Of a DNA stretch of 64,000 bases, positions 1 to 13,500 are shown piece after piece. Within the stretch, counting starts at the first letter, position 1. Each line of letters starts with the position of its first letter. Source of the DNA: Glandiceps talaboti (lineage: Eukaryota > Hemichordata > Enteropneusta > Spengelidae); NCBI RefSeq assembly GCF_964340395.1, contig NC_135557.1, forward strand, positions 13,710,161 to 13,774,160. Direction: 5' to 3'. Under the pieces are notes generated by a model. That model was not told the origin of the DNA, searched no databases, and worked only from the letters and a program-made list of their open reading frames with translations. The translations under genes were made by a program, and so were the position numbers.

Positions 1-90
1 AGAGAAGGGGTGGGGAGTGGATGGGGTGATAGTGATGGCACAGGTGAGTATAAAGTAAGATCTTAATAGATCATTCATTTTATTTTTCAG

Positions 91-3844
<3,754 letters not shown>

Positions 3845-4439
3845 TGGTTGACGTGTTCATGGAGAAAGGAACGAACAACAACCAGAGCCGTATGGAAACC
3901 GGAAAAGTCGTCGGGAAAGCGCGGAAAAAGTAGAAAATGCAGTAGAAACAACTAACATAGAAGGGCGAAAACGTAACATATATAGTCTGTGAATATAACT
4001 AAAATCGCTGTTTCCTCTCCGTAGCTCTGGAAGAATATTGTTATTGTAGTTCCGAATTCGAGCTCAGAACGAAACAAAACACTTAGCTAGTAGAGAACTT
4101 GTAATATACTATGTATTTTTAAATCAACACTACCTCCACTATTACCACGAAACCATCATAACCGTTTTAAAGGATAGAATCAATAATAGAAACCAGTGAA
4201 TCTGAAAAGGGCCATTATCTAACTTGACAAAAATCTTACTAAAATTGTTACATTATATTGTCTTCCTGGACAAAATTTGTGCATAATTATAATATTTTTG
4301 TTTGATCCACAAGAGTGTAGATCAACTCACTCAATTTGATAGTTGGATTTTTGTCGAACCAGATGGTATTCTGTTGCAGGTTTACTGGCTGTAGTTGCAT
4401 ACTAAAAGTTCAATAGTTAAAAATGTTACCATTCTAGCC

Positions 4440-4545
4440 ATGATAACAGTCCGTCCACTTCTAGGGGTTATGCCGCCCTCAACGGCAAGAGACTGAGTAA
4501 CCGAGACTAACTACGATGTAGTGTCGGTTACCCAGTTTCACCGCT
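4440..4545. mobile_element. GTCTCGG-family MITE fragment
   Basis: Contains CCCTCAACGGCAAGAGACTG then AGTAACCGAGACTA, close to the right arm of the 11141-11240 element. A second CGGTTACCCAG end lies about 30 bases downstream. Diverged. Confidence 0.6.
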
Positions 4546-6154
4546 GATGGATCACCTAGTGATGGCCGAAGCAAATCTCTGCTGGGGGTGGAGAGGCTAG
4601 GTAACCTAGTAAGGTTGGATTAGTTTAGAGAGTATGGAGTTTTGAATAACACTGAAAGTAACTGGGTGGTGCCGTAAAAGAGGCTATGGTTCGCAACGAT
4701 GGATTGTGATAACTCGTATGACGTCACATGCAATCAGTTAGCCGGTAATTTATCACAAACACGTAAAACTTCACTTCTTGGGAAATTAATATTTAATTTC
4801 CCTGATGTCAGAATAATGTTGGCTCTTTTAAAGCCGAATTAGTATTTGTTACACAAATAATTTACCTGCAAGTCAGTTTTGGTGACCTGCACAATCGAAG
4901 CACAAGTAAAACACAGAGGCTAGCCTCAACTTTAGTCAGGTTTGACATTTTGCAATTCGCCTACAAGTAAGGGGCCTCATAGCAAGAATAAGGTCTATAT
5001 TTGGGTATATAGTATATATATTAGCATATTATTACCATATAATTAGCATATTGGCATATCATTATTCAGTTGAGATGAAGATTTACAATATCAAAGGAAA
5101 TTGCATATACTAAAAATTTAGTATTGTATTCTCAATGCTATCGTGACGTAGACACACGTTGTTATGACGTAAGCAGATGATGAGCTCCTTCTTAAAGTTA
5201 GCTTTTATTCTAACAAACAACTTGATATCCACCTGTGTGCATTACAGCTACACTAGTTGCAGCTGGGACGTTTAAAAAAAAAATCTTAGATATAATGACG
5301 AACTCATAATATCGTTCACCTTGAACAGTATTGAATTACCTGTGTATAAATGTATTTGTGTAGCAGTACACATAGTATAAGTATGGCGCAGTATACCTAA
5401 TCAAGTCTTTTTGGGTCCGCACTCAAAAATCAGCGGCCCAACAAATCAAGATTTCAACTTATTACAGTACTACTTACGGATTGTCATGTACAATGTCTAA
5501 TTATTTGTATTTTAACAATTTTTAAGAGAAGATATTGTTTGTTGTCTAATTGAGAAAACAATATCCCAGTTATAGCTAGTGTGGGTTTCATATTTATGTC
5601 AAAGGTTTATTGAGGATATTCTTATTCATTTAATATATTATTGAAAACAAGACTATTACACAGACGATTATTATAGAATATTTTGGTATTTGTTATTTAA
5701 TAATATTAATGTGGGCCACCGTATATCGGCCACCATAGATCTTTTTACAATATAAGGTTTAGAAAATAAAATGACTTTTGTAGCACAGTCACGTGACAAA
5801 TCATATTGGAATAACAAAGATGGTTTGTAAACAAAAGCATATATAAATAAAACATTGTACGTTGGTTAAGCGTTGGACATAAAGGTATGGCTTTTTCTAT
5901 TGTTGGATACTGTATGCAAATAAATGGTATTATTTTTTTTCTAAGTGACAGTTTCAAGATAATTTTTAGCAGTGTTTAATTATCTCTGCTCTTTTACTAT
6001 AATATCTATTGTATATAATATTGTGTATTGTATATGTTAGGTTGATCAATTTTAGTAATTATGAAAATGTAATTTTAGTATCCTGTTGGTTGGTTAATAA
6101 ATAAGTATATAAAATCAATTTTATGTTTTTAATCTTGTAGATTTACATAGTATT

Positions 6155-6290
6155 CTCTGTCCTACCAGGTTAGGAAATTCAGCTAGGTTGACTGAACCAT
6201 TGAATTGTTCAAATCTTGCCTAATGAGTTTAGTTATTCAGAAACAAACTGCAGAGGCGAGGCTCGAATCTGCAACATGTAGCAAAGATGG
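6155..6290 (-). mobile_element. SINE remnant (same family as 49748-50110)
   Basis: TCAGCTAGGTTGACTGAACC, TTCAAATCTTGCC and GGCTCGAATCTGCAAC parallel the body and B-box region of the fuller copy at 49.9-50.1 kb. The head and 3' tail are missing or too diverged to see. Confidence 0.65.
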
Positions 6291-8816
6291 TCATTTTCAC
6301 CGGGGGGGGGGGGGGCTGAGTAATGTGAACGAGTGTACGTTATCCTGACAGATAACATTATACACAAACGTAAAAGTTAGGGGTCAATAGTCTACAGTTC
6401 AACCGGAAACTATTAGTCACGTGATTACATTCAGCCAAAACTTGGTGTCAAAAGTATTCGGTAAATATGAAATTCGCAATTTGGAAACTACCTTGTCCAA
6501 AATATGGTGTCTGAAGTCGTTCATGCAGTCAGAGGTCGTCAAACCCTCTCTGTAAAACTTAAAAATAAATTGTCTAAATAAATCAAAAAGCGGAGTTCAA
6601 AACTACTGTCCATATGTACATACCCCTACCATATTAGTAACCCACCCCACCCCACCCCCGGGCTCTAACAATTCGATCACTATGACGCCATATGTTATGG
6701 GTGTACCGCATTTCCTAACATTGTGTTTTTATTCTGGAAACTTGTAAGGCTGGGTTCTCGGGGGAGATTAGTGGATTCGAAGCGTTGCTAGAAAATTAAC
6801 CAACCCGAGCTGAATTAACAGTTGGTGTCGCAGGAATGAGGGGGAGGGTAAATTGGCAAGTTACTGGTTATGATAAAAAATTACGATGGGTACTAGACTA
6901 AGTGGAGATGTTGACATAGGTCCTGACAATGTCGGGAATGTGTTCATCTAGTCTACGGAAGTTCTAAACTCGAAACACATTTGAACACATGGGTGGGAGG
7001 GGGGGGGGGCGTTATTTACAATATGTATCCAAGTTCGTATTGGTCATCAATTGTTTTGCTGTCTATTACTTAATGTATGCGGAACTTCAACCTGCGATAT
7101 TTTTAGATGAGTTTAATTATATTTTGTTGTTATTTTAACATTAATACAATCATGGCATACACATACATGTATGTATATACACACTGAGTATATGTACTAA
7201 ATATACACACACATAGAATTGTTGCTGCGTTACCCATATATTTGATGATCACAAGCCGACATTCCAATTACAACTTCCTTACTGACTTCAGAAACTGAGA
7301 TCAGAGGTAATCTAGTAGGGAATTCCCCGCCAATACGGCATACAGTAACCATGGCAACTGATATATATGCAGTGTGTAATGATGTTTGCACATCAACGAC
7401 ATTACTGTAATACACAGTTGCAGACATCAACCGTGGTACTGTGTTATTGTTTGCATTTAATTTTGCTGTTTTGTTTTTGGTACATGTCAATTATCTTTCA
7501 TGCCAGCCCGTCTTTAGCAGACAGAACTCATTAGAGAATTGACATTATCTTCAAATGGCATAAAACATACGTGGTGTTATTTTTACATCATAAACCTGAC
7601 TTGAGTCCAAGCAACTCTGTTGGATGTAGCCATTATTTGAGTCAAGTGTCCGGGTTGAGTTTATTAATAAGTTGACAAATCTCAGCATAACTAGTACTGT
7701 TTGAACTTGGAATTGACCATTTCATTATTAGCTTACAATGACATGAAGTAGAAATTGGAATTGGAATTAACTTAGTTTAGACAAAAAAACACACAAAAAA
7801 GGGCTTACAAAATTCTTTCTTTAACTCACTATGCCGAAGTCCGAAGATGAACAAATAAATAGTTGTAATTTCCATATTAGACGGCAGTATTAATTAAAGA
7901 TTCTTGTTGAGTTCAAGACACGACGCTATTGTCTATAAGTTGTAAAATAACACACTCCATCTAAAGTAGTAAAGTCCTCCACGTTTTGAGTTAATACCTT
8001 TAAAACTCTAGGCAGTATAATGGCGAAGATGACCGTGCGTACAACACAACGGTCCTCGTGGAAAGAACGACAAACCGTGACTAGTATGAATATACGATAA
8101 CGTACGCGGGAAGATCTAGAGAACTGCGCAGGTCAAAAAAGAAGCCTATAAACACACGCACATGTGTAGCAGGATATGTGATTATCATAAAATATTACGA
8201 ATATTGGGAATGACGTAATGATTTATTCATTCCATGTGGCACTCACGTTCCAGCGGAAATGGTACATTCTTTCTCCTTCCTTCAGCTCCGAGTCAACGAG
8301 TGATTTGCACCGAATACATCAGTAGATATTCTTGTACACCATCACCAGAAATTCTAATAAATAAGGAAACGGAAGAAATATAATTCTGAAAAAAAAAAAT
8401 CATTACCAAATACGGAAATGGATCTTTTTTAATTTATGACGTTGGTAAAAACCGACAAAAAATAGTTGTCTACGCTAGAATAGAACAAATATAACACAGG
8501 ATCTGATTATAACAGATCAAACACGACGCAAATGTAATATAAACGGTAATTGAGGGGTTGAACATAGGTATACAGTATGACGTCTGATTAATTCGTGCTT
8601 AGCAACATGTTGTTGAACGTGGTGACGTGGTAAATATAGAAACACAGATTACTGTGTTGTACAGTTTCCGGAATAATGGACAAATTTAGATTATAATCAT
8701 AGAGATTGTCACCTAATTTTATTATATTTTAGTAGAAGAGACCGAGGATATTGTTACGAAAAAATAAAAAATAGTTTTCATACCAAGTATGACATTCAGT
8801 GTAGCATACATGCATA

Positions 8817-8817
<1 letters not shown>

Positions 8818-8910
<93 letters not shown>

Positions 8911-9043
8911 GGTTGGTCGATTGGTCTATGTATGTATGTATGTATGTATGTATGTATGTATGTATGTATGTATGTATGTATGTATGTATGTATGTATGTA
9001 TGTATAATGTATGTATGTATGTATGTATGTATGTATGTATGTA

Positions 9044-9074
<31 letters not shown>

Positions 9075-9360
9075 ATGTATGTATGTATGTATGTATGTAT
9101 GTATGTATGTATGTATGTATGTGTGTGTGTGTATGTGTATGTATGTATGTATGTATGTATGTATGTATGTATGTATGTATGTATGTATGTATAAGTAATG
9201 AGTGAAACAGTACCGATCAATAAATGCAATATATGTCTGTATGAGTATATGTGTATGTATGTATGTATGTATGTATGTATGTATGTATGTATGTATGTAT
9301 GTATGTATGTATGTATGTATGTATGTATGTGTGTATGTGTGTGTGTGTGTGTATGTGTGT
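8818..9360. repeat. Compound tetranucleotide array (TGTC)n-(TATG)n
   Basis: About 90 bp of (TGTC)n switch at about 8926 to (TATG)n, which continues to 9191 with short GT interruptions. After about 50 bp of unique sequence (TATG)n resumes at 9249-9330. All long frames here are repeat translations. Confidence 0.95.
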
Positions 9361-9898
9361 GTTTGCATACCTTGTTTATATGTGTTTGCACGTGTCTAAT
9401 AGCCTCATTGAATCGAAAATAGCATCATCCTTATTTACCTACAGTAATATCTCTGATGCATAGTATTATTTAAATACTCCACTAACAAGGATATTATGAA
9501 ACACCTAACCAATCTCTGTGTTATTGATGTAAACACCCACAATAAAATGTTGACAATAGTTTGCCAAAACATACCCTTGACATCCTTAAAAAAACGTGTT
9601 CAAAACTCAAATCATATGAAGTTCTATCAGATGAATCATTCAAGGTAGAGCGTGTGGGATTGTTTTGATCCCTTTTCCGTCTTTCCCTCTTTGTTATGAG
9701 TCAATACTAAACGACCCACAACTGACTACAAATGGCATCAAAAGAAACAATACACGCACATCTGGTTATCCCTTGAATATTATTTAAGGGACTGTTATTT
9801 GCAAGTTTTGTCAGTGAAACGATTTCTAGAGGGGAAGTTTAACCAAGTTCGACTCAGTGCTCTGTCAGTGAAGTGATTAAAATTTTGCCGAATCAACC
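9361..9898. other. CYT-B 5' flank
   Basis: No gene seen. A TATTTAAG sequence at 9781-9788 is a weak TATA-like candidate about 115 bp before the CYT-B start codon. No Kozak-like or other diagnostic element stands out beyond the ATG context itself (aaccATGG). Confidence 0.35.
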
Positions 9899-9902
9899 AT
9901 GG
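9899..9902 (+). CDS. CYT-B exon 1: coding part is ATG plus one base
   Basis: The start aaccATGG is followed directly by donor gtaagt at 9903. Joining G to TG of exon 2 gives M-V-K-W-I, the start of a perfect signal peptide. This explains why exon 2 has no ATG in the right place and supports a similar exon 1 upstream of CYT-A. Confidence 0.8.
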
Positions 9903-10416
9903 GTAAGTGTGCCTATCTTTTCACTATAGATCTTTGCAAATATACAGTTTTCGTCTTTCTAAAAGTAAACCTTCGGTGTGTGTTTTTTTTTCATTTGTCA
10001 CTTTTACGTTTAACTTACTTGCGAAAGTGTCATTTATGATGTTTATCTTCCAATTAATAGCATGCGTATCTTCGACATTCGACTTATTTCAATTGTTCTA
10101 TTTGTCAGAGACAAATAATAGTGACCGAAAAAAAGTGTATTTAGACCAAGCAAAAGGTTTATCAAAATATTGCAGAGTTAGGGTGAGGGTGGTGGGTGGT
10201 CAAGGACTTTGTAATGGAGTATATCTTGTCTTATATTTCAAGTTTTGCCTATCTTCCAAACTCGTCTACCTCGTTCAACCTCTCTGTTGTTTTTTCCTGC
10301 CGCTCTTTGACTGTATGAGTCCCGAGTCCATGTAGCTAGGTCTACATACTTGTATCTATCCCCTCGAGCTCGTCTGTCAGGAAGGCAGTCTCTGTCTCTG
10401 TCTCTATCTGTCTCTG

Positions 10417-10515
<99 letters not shown>

Positions 10516-13500
10516 TTTTCAGTTCTTATTACACCTTATCTTCAAAGTATGGGGGCAGAAGATAAGAGACAATATCTTGACTTGTAATGTTCTGATCTTC
10601 TTAAAAGATTTTCATAACACATTACGATTCAAGCTTACAGTTAAGTATTTAATGATGCTTCAAAACTAATGGACATCCTGCCTTTCCTTTTAGTGAAATG
10701 GATTGTCACGGTAAACGTTATTGTCTTAATCGTAACCATCCACCTTATGACGTCAGCAAGGACAACAGCCGTTAGGGAAAACCCAAAACACAACCGGAAA
10801 TATGTGACAGTAATGAACAGACTTGTACGTGACTTCTACTATTTACAAACATTGGTCGATGACTACATGGTAAGTTCTTACAAGATTATTGTCGATTATC
10901 CGGTTCCATAATGCATTGCACTAGTTGCGTGCGCATCTCCAATTAACCTTTGACCTGTTTCGCTTGTATTAAACTCGAAGTAATTTTAACACCTTGAAAT
11001 GCAGTAAAGATGTTCACCTGTTCGAAATGTGTGTTTTACAATCAGGGAAACAGTAAATCTTGTCCTTAATTATACGAACAATTTGAATCTAGGATACTGG
11101 TCCAACAATCCCGTGAGTAACGAGTATAAAGATCCACATAGTCTCGGTTACCCAGCCTCTTGCCGTTGAGGGCATAACCCCCACCATAACCTCTGTTGGG
11201 GTGTTATGCCCTCAACGGCAAGAGGCTGGGTAACCGAGACTAAGATCCATATTGAATTGAAATGGCATGATTTTGTATTTAAGTAATACCAGTTATCGTG
11301 CACCGCTTGCCCAAACATTGCTCAAAGCGCCGTACAAATGTTTCCCCTGGTACAGACTTATAACGGCACAACATCCTTTATACATCCTTAACTCCATTCT
11401 CTATTAGACACAATCACAACAGACTAGAGTGGCGTGCGCAAAAGTAACTCTATTTTGAAATTGATGTTTTTGTCTTGAAGGATACAAGAGGTATTGGTAA
11501 TATCGTGGATACAATAAATAATTTCACCGATTTTGAAGTGTCTATTTTCCCATATGTCACAAAAAGAAAACTAAAACTGTATTTAGCTACGTCATGTAAG
11601 GTGAGTCTTGGGCTGTGCAGTAGTCTTTCTCTTGACGTGTATCTTTCAATACTTTTTAAATAATTATAATGATAAAATACATTCATTACTTAATCTGATA
11701 TTTCTCAAATGCTGTATTGTTTAAATATTGAAGCAAAATAACAAATGTAGAACGTTTTTTTTTCTTCAAATAATGTGTAAATGCGTTTTTCCTCATAATG
11801 GCATTGCTATGTACTCTTAGGAAACACAGGGAGCAGCGAGCATGTAACTGATTGATCGATCGATCGATCGATCGATCGGTTGATTTATTGATTGATTGAT
11901 TTATTATTTGGTTGAATGAATGATTGATTGATTGATTGAATGATCACTTTTTGTCGTGCAATATAACTTATTTTGTGTGTGATATTGATCAATTCACTCA
12001 TTGAGTTTTAAAACTATTTCTTTTTTCTTTCCCTGGTTACTTTGCTCTCAGCTATATCTCAGACCACTAAAAGTCTGAGGCTGTATGTAATTCTCTCTTT
12101 TCTTTATTGACTAAGTAAAGACACCTTGTCCATTATTGGCCTCTTATCTTAATTAAAACATCCCTTATCTTATAATTGGCGAGATATCACTTACATTAAC
12201 AGTTTGCTTAATCTCTCATCTGCTGGGAGATTATCACACTGGACAAACATTCGATCATGCATATACTGGTAAGGAAGAGTTTATATGCATGATCGAATGT
12301 TTGTCCAGTGTGATAATCTCCCAGCAGATGAGAGATTAAGCAAACTGTTAATGTAAGTGATATCTCGCCAATTATAAGATAAGGGATGTTTTAATTAAGA
12401 TAAGAGGCCAATAATGGACAAGGTGTATTTACTTAGTCAATAAAGAAAAGAGAGAATTACATACAGCCTCAGACTTTTAGTGGTCTGAGATATAGCTGAG
12501 AGCAAAGTAACCAGGGAAAGAAAAAAGAAATAGTTTTAAAACTCAATGAGTGAATTGATCAATATCACACACAAAATAAGTTATATTGCACGACAAAAAG
12601 TGATCATTCAATCAATCAATCAATCAATCATTCAACCAAATAATAAATCAATCAATCAATAAATCAACCGATCGATCGATCGATCGATCGATCAATCAGT
12701 TACATGCTCGCTGCTCCCTGTGTTAGGAAACAGTGTCATTGCTGTGTACTCGTAGGAAACAGTGACGTCATTGCTATATGTACTCGTAGGAAACAGTGTC
12801 ATTGCTGTGTACTCGTAGGAAACAGTATCATTGCTATGTACTCGTAGGAAACAGTGACGTCATTGCTATATGTACTCGTAGGAAACAGTGTCATTGCTGT
12901 GTACTCGTAGGAAACAGTGTCATTGCTATGTACTCGTAGGAAACAGTGACGTCATTGCTATATGTACTCGTAGGAAACAGTGTCATTGCTATGTACTCGT
13001 AGGAAACAGTGTCATTGCTATGTACTCGTAGGAAACAGTGTCATTGCTACGTACTCGTAGGAAACAGTGACGTCATTGCTATGTACTCGTAGGAAACAGT
13101 GTCACTACTATGTACTCGTAGGAAACAGTATCATTGCTGTTAAGTAATTGTATACGCATTTTGTTAAAGTAGCTCTAGTTGAGTTTATACGCTTGAAAAA
13201 CGTAAATGAGATGTAATTGGAAATAATAATAAGAGTGGTGTAATAACCGTAATACTTGCCTCTGACGACTGATCAATGTGACCTAATTTGGTACTGTTAA
13301 TGCAAGTGTATAATATGAAAACGACAGATTGGGATGCAGTAAGTAACACCTGACCAATTTCGAGTTTTCATTTTCCTGACCAATTTCGCGTTTTCATTTT
13401 CCTACACTTTCGATATTTTGCTAAATGAAAATGCAACATACAAAAAACAATACAACATTTTAAAAACCTTCGATAACAGTTATTGTTTTGCAGTATTTTT

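Larger units (their letters stand above)
3845..8815. other. Intergenic region between CYT-A and the 8.8-kb microsatellite
   Basis: No exon with coding character and paired splice sites was found. It holds CYT-A's 3' flank, with no polyadenylation signal I can assign, plus a GTCTCGG-family fragment near 4440-4545, a SINE remnant near 6155-6290, and poly-G runs near 6302-6315 and 7000-7009. The rest is AT-rich sequence without recognisable features. Confidence 0.6.

Noticed and set aside
6302-6315. G-quadruplex in the poly-G run
   Set aside because: A single G run in AT-rich DNA; no set of four spaced runs.
8729-9463. Several 60-220-codon Tyr/Val/Cys/Met and Thr/His frames
   Set aside because: Translations of TGTC and TATG tetranucleotide repeats in all frames.
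9907-10335. 142-codon hydrophobic frame in CYT-B intron 1
   Set aside because: No homology, no splice sites, and it starts within the donor region of exon 1; the signal peptide is fully explained by exon 2.
11825-12722. Assembly artefact from a chimeric inverted read
   Set aside because: The exact 8-bp duplication at both ends, and a host minisatellite that shows the pre-insertion sequence, favour a real transposon, though long reads should confirm it.
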